Origin: Membranipora membranacea
Taxonomy: Eukaryota > Bryozoa > Gymnolaemata > Cheilostomatida > Membraniporidae
Assembly: GCA_914767715.1 (NCBI GenBank)
Contig: OU612072.1
Span: 24,554,001-24,618,000 of the forward strand
Length of the DNA stretch: 64,000 nucleotides
Direction of reading: 5' to 3'
The translations under genes and the position numbers were made by a program. Of the stretch, positions 25,101 through 38,080 are shown one piece after another. How positions within the stretch are numbered: position 1 is the stretch's first letter; each line of letters opens with the position of its first letter. The notes below the pieces were generated by a model that made no database searches, was not told the origin of the DNA, and saw only the letters and a list, made by a program, of their open reading frames with translations.

Positions 25101-28100
25101 CCCAACAACATTATTAACGACCTTATTCCAGAAAAAAAGGATCCCAATTTGTGGAATATCATAAGCTTGGCCCTTATGCAGCATCGCAACTGGCACCTCT
25201 TTGCGCATTAATTTAACAATTTTGGAACAGACCATAAATGATTTCTTATGATATAAATTCATAGGTCATTTATTAAATATAGCTTAGTATCATCACAATT
25301 TTATTATGCATTAGACCAAGGAGTTAGAGACTAACTCCTTGCTTAGACATAGTCAGTGGTCTCTATAAAATGCACTTAACTTATAATAAAATGTCTATTT
25401 TAGGTATCGATGCAGGTCCATCCAAACTTACATGTGAAGCTGGAGGCTCTACAGTATATAGAGAAGCTTATTATAGACTTACTGCATACTATGTGTGGAT
25501 CTAAACCTGTCACTACTCACGATGTCATCGAACAGGTAAGACTGTGGTCCGACACTGATCACATGATAAACTACTGTGTGTATATCTCTGATCGATAGAG
25601 AGTGAACTAATTCACTTAGGGATAGGTACGTAGCAGGTGATGCTATTAAATTGACTGTTACGATCAGAGATACCACATGTTAATAGTGTAATATTAATGT
25701 CAGTGTGGTGTCGTCCACGTCCTGTAACTACGAGCATAGAATCAGAGTCAAAGAATGAGATAGCATACTATACTCTTGTCTCTGCTGATATAGTTTTGTA
25801 ACAGGGCCAACAAATACTGATTCTTGTGGCAGGGTCGAAATATACTGAGTTTTCCGGCAGGGGCGAAAAGAACCAGAGTTTTCCACCAGGGATGGAAAAA
25901 ATACTAAGTTTTGCGGCAGGGACAGAAACAAAATTAGTGTCGCACTAAGACCGAAAAAAAACTCAATTTTTCACCAGGGTCAAAGAAAGCTGATACTTGA
26001 GATTGAGGCAAAGTGCCAGTTTATCTTCGGCTCTGGTGAATAAAACTGTGTCAGTGCACTCACTAGGAGTCTTTCTCAGCTTTACTTCTGTGATATGACG
26101 CTGTTATTTAGCGAGATGGTTTGTGACTTTGACACATATTGGTCTACTAGGGTTGCTTTCATCGATTGTTAGGATAGGCTCACATCAGGCCAGGTGTGAT
26201 GCCCTAGATGTGATATTAGGCCTGTCACATATTGCAGCATATCATCACGTCCCTGGTACTCGGTGATTATTCTGACGTCATTATTCGAGCTCGGTGCGAG
26301 CTTGTGTGTATGGCCTGGTGTCCTGGGATAACACTAAGAATATTGGGTGACTTGAGATAGAGTCATGTAAAAAGCATGTATATAGGCCTGAAATATCTTC
26401 TGATGAAATAAGACGTCCCCAGCGCGATCGCATACAAGGGATATATAGTTGCTATGTGACATGGTCTACCATTGGTAGCTGATGTTACCCATATGGTGCC
26501 CCCCTCCCCATATGTGCCTACCAAGCATCACTTCAGTGTTCTAGGCATTCTCCCTCCCCTAAGTCAATCATTCAGCTGGTTCTAGGCGGGTAAATGCAGG
26601 TTGCTCAGTCCTAGTGAGCAAATACAGACAGCTTTGGGGATAGTCATACTATGTGATGATCGTGAGGCTATATGGACCAGTAGTTATATAAAGTCCTATC
26701 AACACATACTATGTAGTCAGCTGCCAGCGTTAGCCGTATGATGGGTGATGTTTTGTGTATAGATCTCTCAGCCAGCAAGACTGTTCTCAGCTGAATCATA
26801 CCTACTGAGGGGTCCTCGTCTTTTCTATAGTCTCGTGTTTTCAGCAGGAACGCTCAGAAAATTCATAATTAAATATTTAATCATAGGCCTATACAGTCTA
26901 CCTGGGCTGTCGCATTCCAACTGTTTTAAAATGGTGATTTTATTAATTATCTGTTGTTGTTTAATATAGAAAAGCCGCTGCAATTGACATACCTGGATAT
27001 TATTGATCCTACAAGCTTACCTTTCCTAGTGTGCTGAAACATAACCTTCACTAATGAGTGCTCGCTTCATGCAGGGGTAACAGGTGATAGGCGATGAATA
27101 AGAAAAAAAAAACCTGCTCAATATATCCTTGAGAGAAAAAAACAAATATATGTGTGACTTTCCAGCCCTAACATTTATAATTTGAACCAAAATATTAAAC
27201 GGTGACTTCAGCTGAAAACTCCCCGCCTGCAAAAGAGGTTTTATCCGCAGCTTGAAATTGAAATTTGTATGCACTGTATGTGGTCGATCTTTAGATGGAA
27301 ATATTGGTATTAACAAGTGGGTTTTCATTGAAGTATCAGTTTTTGGCTGCTTTGGGAAAGAAAAACTTTGTCAAGAACAGACATTTTTTATGGGTGGAAC
27401 ATCATAGACTATTATTTGGAAGCTTTATCTCGCACATTCTGCCCCTCCACCTTGCTTGTGTGGGCCGAGAACCGATCGCCTGAACATGATATTGCTAAAC
27501 TCCAAACACAATCCAGGACCAATATGTCGATTGAATCATGACTTAATTGTTGTGATTATTATGATCAGTATGTGTTTATCAGTCAGTCAGCAGTGTCTAG
27601 TACCCTGGAGCTGCTATCTGTCAGCAAACAACTGAACCTATGCATACCTAACATACCTGAAGTCTAACAGGGCGTGTAAAGTATTCACTAAGCAAACAAA
27701 ACATACAAACAATACAATAGCAAATACAGAAAAGTCTCATCAGTTCTCATACTATGATGATAATTATAGTCAAGCTAACCTCAGTCTACTCACTGACTGA
27801 CAGCACTTTTATATTGGAGAATCTGTTAGTGCTGCGCCAATTAATCCATTAGGAATGCCTCGTGAAATCGTACTTGTTTCATAAGTGGTTATATAACTCT
27901 GTGGTTCCAGCTTATTCTGACATACTTGGAGTGAATATTAGTTGGAGTTTGGTTTAACCAAGGAGTTTAACTCCTTGGTTTAGCTATAGCTAGCAGTGGT
28001 CACATCATGTTAGCTAGTACATACTAGTTGTAGGTGTGAGGGGAGTTAAAGTACATATATTGAGCAAATGTTCGCTAGTCATAAATTTGACTATTTCAAA

Positions 28101-31100
28101 TTCAAACCTCTGTGAAATGGCAGCATGACCTCCTAAAAGCCCTCACCCCTCCGGAGTTAGGTGGTATCGTGAATAAGTTACTCTCTACGTTTAGTTAACT
28201 ACATTGCTTCTACCCAGCTTCCAGCTACCTCCGACATTTTCTGCCTCAAGTTTACAAAATTTATTTGGAGCTCAACATCAATCTGGTCAATTTTTTTTTC
28301 TGGTATTGAACATTTAAAATTCATGTAACTATATAATATAATTAAACGAATAGGCGCAGCACTAAGTGTAGCAAACTTGTATCATGTAAGCATAAAATGC
28401 TACTTTCTAATAACAAACCACAAAGCTGCACTGAGGCTCAGGAATGTGCCAATTGAATTGTCTTTTTATAGATGAGTTACTAAAAGCTCTGATCTCTCTC
28501 TATGAGAAGGTGCCTGGGCTTTTGTCTTTCATGAAATCATACAGTCACAGCTCTATTTTTGTGATTATTATGATGAAGTGCCTTGTATGACGTTATGTTG
28601 TGATTGTCATCATTGGCTTATATGATGATAGAATTTTGGAGGGTAGCTTCCCGGTCACGGTCACAGCGGACTACTTATTCTTTCTTACTTGACATTTTTT
28701 ACTCTGATTTTTCTTGGGAGAAGCTGGCAGTGTTAGAATGTTTCACTTTAAATTTTTAAACATATATTACAAAATTGCCCTAAGAATGATAATTAATATG
28801 ATCGCAGTAGAGATCAGGAACTATTTGATTGGGCAAAATCGATCAACTAAATATATAAATACGATCTCGACCAGGATATCACGTAGGATAGGACCAAAGA
28901 TTGTGATTTTGACACCTGCATATAAGGAGCCCTGCCCTGTATGACTTAATTGGTCAATTAAAGTATCCTTCCTTATGCGTTTTATTCCAATGCGATTGAA
29001 GGTATCTACGGCCCTGGCTAGAAACTATGTGACACGAGACTGTTTTGGTCACTTTTAGTTCCGCTTGTGCCACTAACGCCAAACTAACAACCATGTAGGC
29101 TTCCAACTTTTACCGAGCCAAAACTAAACCATTGACAGCGGTCATCCCGCTAAATCCTGTTTAGCCCTTCATCGACGTGGATCTCTAGAAATTCAGCTAA
29201 GTTTCCAAGTTAGCATTGCGATATAAGCTGAGAATGTGATTTCGATGGTGAAACTGCAGTCTCGTCACTCATTTTGTGCAATATTATATGATTTTCTGAT
29301 CCCCAAATTTTCGTTGCACTGCTGTCCACAGTTGCTGAAAATTCAACAGCAGAGTCATGAAAAAATTGACAGAGTGAATATACAAAACAAACTGTCCTCT
29401 CTACACCAATTCTTGCAGCCTAGGTTTTGTCAAACTTTATGAGACCTCTACCTTTTCCAATAATCTCTGTACAGCAAAATCTGTTATGGTTTCAAATATA
29501 ATCACATTTTTTGTAAAATTTTTAAACCCAGCCCCTTGCTTTCACTCTAATACCTGTTTTCTAACTTGTCTTTCTTCTAGGTTGAGAAGACTTTCCCGAA
29601 GCCGATCGATAGATGGGCTATACAGGACGCTAATATAGCTCTGAATAAGAAACGTCATAAAAAGGAGAAAAGTGTGACTCTACCTGTTGATAAGGTGCAT
29701 CCTCTTCTAAAGGTAAGTGTATTACATCTTTGTCTTTGAGTAACCTATCACTATTCTCTAAGCTGTGATATACCTCTTTGTTCAGGGTCTGTTGAGAGAT
29801 CCTGCTAATGAAAATGGTTCTTCGGTCCCTATCGCCCCCCTCTCCTTTTTCAAAAATATATCTCGCACACTGACTAAGTTCAGACTGGGTTTACAAGCTT
29901 TACTCTGAGAGTCCGTGAGAAAACATTCTGCCTATCATTCCAAAAAATGGACTGCAAACAAAGCAAACAAAAATAACTTGTAGTATAGACCTGTGCGCTG
30001 TTGTCCTTTTGGTGAAGTTTTAATACATCTTATTAAATACTGGAGGGGTCAGATCTACTCCATAAATCAATTACTATGTGTGCCCTGCTCTGGTCTGTCC
30101 TTCATAAACATAAACTAAAGATATATATATATATATATATAAATATATTACATCACATATAACCCAACATCAGCAAGCGTAGTTTTAACCAGTTATGAGC
30201 GATATGCAGTGAATTCTGGGTAATGTGGTTCCATGGGCGAATTCTCAAAATCTTGACGACTCACTGTGTGTGTGTAGGTAGATCAATGATACATTATGCG
30301 GGTCGAAAATCAGCCCAAAGGTGTTTGCAAATAACTATCAATACAAGTTTCGAGAACTTTCTCTCAAAACCGGCTAGTCTGGCTGGATAAATTGCTTGTC
30401 ATCTAAAGCTCCTGTAGGGTGGCAGGGTTGAAATCACACTTCTATTACATAACTCTACGTGGGCTAGGAGAAGTTCTATGTACTATCTGTTTGCAGAATT
30501 CTAGAACTTTCTCACTAGTTGTTATGTTCGAAGTTGTCGTTGCTGAATCAAACTGTAGGCTGATGTAGGTTTGGAGGATCTGATTCACAATCTGCTGTAA
30601 CAGTATAGGGTGTGGGATGAGAAGCAGCTGATCGCAGTCAGCTCAGCAGCGGGTATACTGGTAGTCAGTGGGTTTAGTTATGAATGGACATTCTCTCTAT
30701 CTCGATCATCATCCACTGTATGATTGAGTGCTGATGAGGGCAATGGTCGTTAGTCTTATTGAAGTTGAGCGCAGAGAGCCACTGTGTTAGAATTCACAAA
30801 TAAAATGGTTGAACAAATCTTTGAAGGCTGATCATGGAAGAAGGGCGATGTTATAAATGCAGAACAAAATTTTGAAATAATTTTTGCCGATGTCCCTCAT
30901 ATTGGGAACGCCACTAATTTTTGGAATGAAGCGTAGTTAAATTTCTTGGAATAAACTCTGAATAAAAGAATAAAATTCTAGGAATAAATTGATTCATAGG
31001 GTGGGTATAAAGGAACATTATTGAGAAATTTTGAATGCAGTGAACCTACTGGTACATCGTCACCGTAGTCTATGTTGAATAATTCGCTGACTTTTGTGAC

Positions 31101-34008
31101 TTTTGGTTAAACTTTCTCAACTGCATAACATTGTGTATGTGACTGTAAACATGGTAGTTTTGTTTTCAAATTGTGGGTTATCTTCCCTTGTGATATTGGC
31201 CTTACGTTTCCCTTTAGGGCAACGATAAAATAAAGCATAGAGGCTTATTTTCTTGTGAACAAACAACATTATGACACCATAAAAACATTATTCAAAATAA
31301 TGTCTTATTACAAGTATTAGCAAATTCATGTTGCGCGAAATAGCAAACTCTTCATTGATATTAAATTTTCCACCTAAATTGTATCAAACACCCCACAGTT
31401 TGTCTTTCGAAAATGATAACTATATTATCACTTTTGGTACAGGAGTTACTAGGTTACAGACTGGATACACAGGTTACTGTATGTATAGTAGCAGTGTTAG
31501 AGTACGTAGCTGCTGATATACTAAAGTTAGTCGGTAACTACGTCAAACACATTCAAGCTAAGGAGATCACAGAGGAAGATGTCAGAGTATCCATGTGTGC
31601 TGATAAGGTTGGTATTACAGAGCCACACCATCTGTAGTATCGGTTTCACACTGACATCGAGATTGCACTGATGTGTATCTCTGTTCGTTAGAGTCTATTT
31701 AGTATGAGTACCTTACATGTACCGACCCCTAACTTCTGTTTAAATTGAACTGGAAACGTCACACAAAAATTCCTTGTGTTGGTACTCTTGCTAAGTGAAT
31801 TAATTCACTCTCCATCGATCAGAGATATACTGCAATAGTATATCAGGTGATCAGTGTGTATCGGTTTTGCGGTGCTATGTAATATATAGTATCTGTATTA
31901 CAGAGCCACGAATGATGTTTATGGACTTTCAGCACAACAATATGGCTACTAAATTAGCTGAAAATGGCCGAAACCCCTAGCTTGGCAATGGAGGGCTGTA
32001 ATACACAAAGTGCTTTGGTTGTGTTCTGTTTGCTATCAGAAAATGCTTCATGTTCCCAAAAAAAATTAGGAAGATGCCAGTATTCCTATATTTGGATCGT
32101 GGGTGAAAAGAGTATCCATCAAAATTCAGCTACCTTCATTCATCCAATGAACTCCCTCTTCAGGAAGAGGGAGTTCATTGATTCATCGCTCACCAATAAG
32201 CAAGGAAAGCAAAACCTTTTCTCATTAACCACCTTTGAATAGTGAAAGATTCTATATTCAGCTTTGAAAATCTCACAATTTCAATTATGGGACTATAACC
32301 AAAATGTATCATTGATTTCAATGTGATGCGGTGTGAATTCACCTACACTACAGAGGTGCCAGCACAAAAAATTAAAACAAATTTGATTGTTGTTCAGTGT
32401 GAAACCTCCAGACTGTAGAGCGATGTACTGGTAGCAGACCCACACACCAGTCCTTGTGCCTGAGTTTGTGTACCGACACTTTGATATGGCGGGTATGACC
32501 TCCCTCAAGGTAACCTGTAGGTCGTTGCTCTTACGCCTCCTTAAAGTACTACAGAAAAGACCATTCTCGTTAGGTGGTCTCAAGTTTTCATATATTTTTT
32601 ACAGTGAAAATTCTAATTTTAAATTCCACAATATCGATTTTAAATTTATTATTGGTATGAGGATGCAAAATAAAAATTGCCTCAGCTTCTATTTACACAG
32701 AGGAAAAATTGATTATGGAAACTCCTCAACAATTTATCCTCAATATTTTTATTTGTGAAGAAGTCTGTGAATATTTTAGGCTACAGAGACGGTCCACCCC
32801 TCCCTAGGTCAATCACCATAATCCATCTACTGTCATTTGATAAACAAAAGGGTGAAGGCTAAACTGTACTACAGAGAAAAAAATCAGCCATTTTACCATA
32901 ATTGTGGGATTATAGATATTTCAAAAAACAAAATCCATATTTCTATATTTCGTCCAGTATCACCAAGTCTCAGTTTATGCAGTCTATAAAGTCTATATAC
33001 ATATATCACACATATAGAGTTAGTGCCAGCACTGTAATCCTTTCATCTCAATATTGCAAACACTTAGAATGACTGAGGTTGATACCACCCTAGGTCATTA
33101 CCCCAACACCTTAGTATTTGACCTCGACAAGGTCAAAATGCTGAGTTTGTCATCCCAGGGTCATCCAACTTATTGCTAACGACTCTTCGGAGGTATGTAA
33201 CCTCCTGATCTTGAAAATTAAAGCATATTATTTGCAAGTCAAACTACCATGTAAGACCATTATCATTTGTTGATGAGAAAGCAGTGCAAACCTGATTCGT
33301 CTGGTTGATGTCATTCTATGAAGTCTTCCATTTGTTTCAGCTCAAAAATGGAATTACGCGATATTTCCCCTCTTTGTTTAAGGAAGACCCTTTACCAAAA
33401 ATAGGAATTTCCCTAATTTTCGCATAGTTCCCTCTTCCGCATCCCAATAATACACACTGCACTACACTGCAGATAATCACATCCATTAACTAAGTAATCA
33501 TGAAATGAGATTCTTAGCAGCCACTCCAAACTTTCGACAGTGAAATAACTTTTTTCACACCCGAAAAAAATGAGCAAAGTTTACTATAATGAGGAGTGTA
33601 ATTATAAACTTAAACTGTTTCAACCATGGAGTTATTATATAGAGTATATACTACCTCTATGTTTTCAACTGTCATAGGCCTATGCGGTACAATTACTGTG
33701 CGTTCATCATGAGTGCTGACTTATTTATAAATATGTGAATTAGTACAGTATACATCACTCCTACATGAATATGTATTTATAGTATATTTATTATATAAAT
33801 GTGAATATGAATAAAGTATATTCTCTAGTCAATATAATGACTTAGTTATTTATTTCAGGTACTCAATAACATGTTTTTCTCCAACGATTCTGATGATGGA
33901 TCTGATGCCTCCGGCGCTTCTCTCGGGAGGAAAGAATCGGACAGGCTACCTCTCATGTCAGCTAAACTCACACAAGAACTCACTCAATCTTATGAAGATC
34001 TTGTCAAG
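22189..34008 (+). CDS. SOS: SOS exons 1-5: N-terminus and tandem histone-fold domain
   Basis: Exon 2 (QVHPNL...[11 protein letters not shown]), exon 3 ([23 protein letters not shown]) and exon 4 ([24 protein letters not shown]) follow the SOS histone-fold region, which packs against the DH-PH unit and binds membrane lipids. Exon 5 is an acidic/Ser linker ([15 protein letters not shown]) leading to the DH start. Introns 1 and 2 (3.1 and 4.0 kb) are the longest of this part and contain no nested gene that I can see. Confidence 0.93.
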
Positions 34009-37000
34009 GTTTGTATACCACTCCCACCCCACTTTTACAATATAGTCCAACATGTCACCACTGAGGTACTTAGGCTTACTGAGGTATATCCATAGAGTTA
34101 TTATATATTATATTATTATATATATTATGGTATATAACAACCCTTTGAATCTGTCTCTCAGTAGGACAGACTTCAGTCAGACTAAGTACCTAGTGTATCC
34201 CCTATTGCTCAAGGTCATCATTTGAGAAATACCCATACCACAACCAGCCTGTAGCTATGGCTCATGGTGTTTTGCTTGTCAGTGTGCTCCCATATAGCAT
34301 AAATCACCTCTACAAAGAATCAGATCTAGTAGATTGGTCACAGATAACAAATTATGTATGACCTCCTCCTGACTAATGGCAGCGTTCATATAATCGCGAG
34401 CAGTTGCTGAGAAACTCGGGGTTCTTCTGCGGTCACGTTCCAACACCTGAATGTCATTAGAATGTTTGAACTCTATTTGCCTGTCCTATTTATTGCTCTA
34501 AAATTCCAAGAAAAAGTTGTACCCTATTAGCCCTCATACCATTCAGCACCAGTCCTTACTATAACCCTAGTACTACACCATAATGTACATGGTGCTTATT
34601 TGCTGATGTGACTGAGATTTTCGAGGACAATCTACAGGTGAAACTGTAACTTGCTGTTTGCTAGCATATGAAGATTAGGACTTGGTACGCTGTTTTAAAC
34701 TTTTGTTTATACACTTTGCTGATTCTTTTTTTTTCAGGATTTGATAAACAGCGAACAACAGTATATCAGAGAACTAGAGCTCATTATAAAAGTATTCAGA
34801 CCTCCGTTTGTGGAACTTTTCCCCGGTAGTAAGGTATGTTGTAACTGTGTATAAGATTGCTCTGAATTATTTAGATAAACTTGAATGATATAAAAAAAAA
34901 TTAGTATATTTTATCACCAATGATGTAAAGTTTCAAACAGTTTCAAGATCTATTTTATAGTTATGGAACATTCAAACTCCAACCAAGACTTGTCAACTAC
35001 CTCATTTTTATGTTATTTTTGGTCTGTTGTTGAATTCATTCGTCTGTCTTTCTAAAATCGTCTCATAAAGCACCACAATCACTAAAGTACAAAATTTTTG
35101 ATTGAAATTTTGGGAATTCAAAATCTCTCCTTCATCCAAACAATCAGACCTTAGCTTAAGTAACTAGAGATACATGTTCATCCTTTCCTCCAATGATATA
35201 ATGAGCATATCTCACAGATGGATCTGCGAGTTTTAATTTTTGCTAACGTTTTTCAACTTGCCGGATTATAGGTGTTCTACTTCCCTACCTAGGAGCTATC
35301 CGCTTGTTTTTTGGGACAACTCCCTAAACTCCCAAAATTATTTTTATTTCCTTTGCATTGCTTTCCAGCATCCATATAAAAGCAAAGTTGTTGAAATATT
35401 GCTCATCTACACTCAAATTTTGCCTGAGGAAATATCCTAGGACACTGAAAAAATTCAACAACGGTAACAATGATTCTAAGAATTGCTAAAATCACCATGA
35501 TAAGACAATTTCTGTGAGACTGGTACGGATAATACCCTAAAATCTTAAATGTATATATAATAGTAAAAAAACATAGGACCACATTTAAGATTTCAATACG
35601 ATATTTCTATTCTGTTGAATGATATGATAAACATCTATGATGTAGACCTCACACACACATTTTACTGTTATGTACAGGATATAGATGTGATATTCAGTAA
35701 TATATTAGACGTACACTCATTCAGTCTCAGATTCCTCGGTACCCTGGAGGACACTGTAGAGATCACTGAGCAGGATCAGATACCACTTATAGGAGGCTGC
35801 TTTGAGGAAATGCTCGAGGTAAATATACACTCACTGACTTGTTATCACACTAATAGACAGTTTTCTGAGCTCTCATTTAAGCCTGCATCCAGAGTTGTCC
35901 TCTCTCCAGTTTATCAGCTTTCAAGCCCCGAAATATTTGGAAACTCTGTCCCTCAAGGTTCTGATGCTGAATCAAAACAAATTTCTATCCCAGTATATGC
36001 AATTTTCAAGATAAGCCAATTTAAGCTCCTTTTTCCTATGCTGCGTGGGTTAAAACGTACCAAACTGGAGAGAGGACAACTTGGAATAAATGTTCAATTT
36101 AGAGCTAAGAAAACTGTCTATAGGATGGCATGTTCTTTGTATGTAATGCCAAGCCTAATATTTGTACCAGTCTTTAAAATATGGTGTTCTCCGAGCGCTT
36201 ATAGCCACGTATGTACAATGATTGCTCAGCCTCAGGTGTTTACTGTAGTAACCTATACTGTTATGAGGGGGTGGTTAATATTCCACTATCGTATTGACAT
36301 ATATCTCAAGTCAGCTAATATTGCTCATGTTGTTATTGCTGCCGCTCATGTTGTAATACTTGGCACCTGAAGTAGTGGTAGTCAGATTTGGTATAAGCGT
36401 GTACCTACCAGTGGATTGGAACTGTCAGATTTGCACAATTAATATGTCCACACATGTATGAATAAATCTCGCTCTAATATAGTATGTGTCTACATTAACC
36501 AGTTGAAAAGTATACGCCGTTTCCAGATCAAATGGTCATGTACTTGTGGTCAGGACACGTGTTTCTCCATGTTGTTGAATGTCCTAGAGAAGTAAAGTAC
36601 TTGAAGAAGGAATTTTTCACATGTCCGGCTAAATTCATATAACTTTCCCCCTGTGCCAGTGAAAATCAAACCAGCTCAACTAAATAAAAGCGGATATTTA
36701 CTCAACTCGGATGAAAGTAGTTATTTCTTCTTTGCTTATACTGTCGATATCACACATGTATATGTACAAATATAAATCAACTCTAATTTTCAACTTTTCT
36801 CTCTCAGGACGCAGAGTTTGACGTGTATGATCAGTACATGTCTGACGTGACTAATAAAAAGCTTCAGGCGCGACTCTACGCTCTGCTGAAACGAAAGGAT
36901 CTCACTGATAAGCTCAACGAAAACGGCAACAAGGACATAGTCAAGTACCTACTACCCAAACTACTGGAGGGGCCCATATACCATCTCAAATACTGCTTCA

Positions 37001-38029
37001 ATATTATGGACGTAAGTCTGAGGCTATCTAACCTTTGTAGTCCTAGCATTCAGAGTTGCCTTATTTTGAGTTACCTTTTTATGCGAGCAAATCTATCATC
37101 TTGAACCTGAACCAAGAAGGGGAGCAACTCCAAAAGTGGGCTCCTCTATATTTTGAGCTCAATCTATCAATTTCCTAAATATATTTGTGCTATAATTCAC
37201 AGCTTGATGCTGGCAATTGTGAGCGGTAGTGACATGCACTTTTGACCACAACCTAACACTATGTGGGTCCCACTTCCACCCCCATCACAGCAACTTAGCA
37301 CTCAGACCAGATATCACACTTATAAGTGTAAAAACTATGTGAGATTGTGTTTGATATTGTACTTGGCTGTGTCACTATGTCGCTATGGGACTATTACACA
37401 GTGACACAGCCGAGAAGCCAAAGCCAACCTTGATCCTGATCTAGTGCTAATTTGTGACCTGAGCTCTAGGAACGTGACTAGCAGTAACTGTAAATTGCTG
37501 AACAGACTGAACAGCTGAACAGCTGAACAGAATTTCTCAGACTAAAATTATTATTTGTAATCATTTCTCTGGCTGACTATCACTTCTAAAACACATTCCT
37601 CCTAACCAAATGATTTGATGAGTCACTAAGTTCCTGTTGGCACCTAATACAACCAATTTAGGGCAAGCAAATGAAGCAATCAATGTGCCAATTCTGACGA
37701 AATCTGTTGGTGTTCTGGAAATTGGATACCAGAAACATTATCCAGCTCAACCTTACATCGAGCCAGTCTTAACAAGCTCTGTTGTTTATAGAGGGGGGGG
37801 GGGGTGGGGCTACTTTACATCTATTCACAGCTAGACGTGTAATGACGAAAAATTTACTGTGAATAAAATTAAAAGAAACCAAGGTGAATGCTAACTAAAA
37901 TAAATAATTTAATGAGAAGAATATAAAGAATTGTCCATGCTTATGCAAAATTAGCCAATCATATCATATCATAATAAATTGAGACGCTGGAATTGAGGGT
38001 GTACTTTCATTCTTATAGTCTCTTAATAC

Positions 38030-38080
<51 letters not shown>

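Noticed and set aside
35615-36370. A separate 251-codon gene
   Set aside because: Its middle part is SOS exon 7, and the rest is read-through into the intron on both sides.
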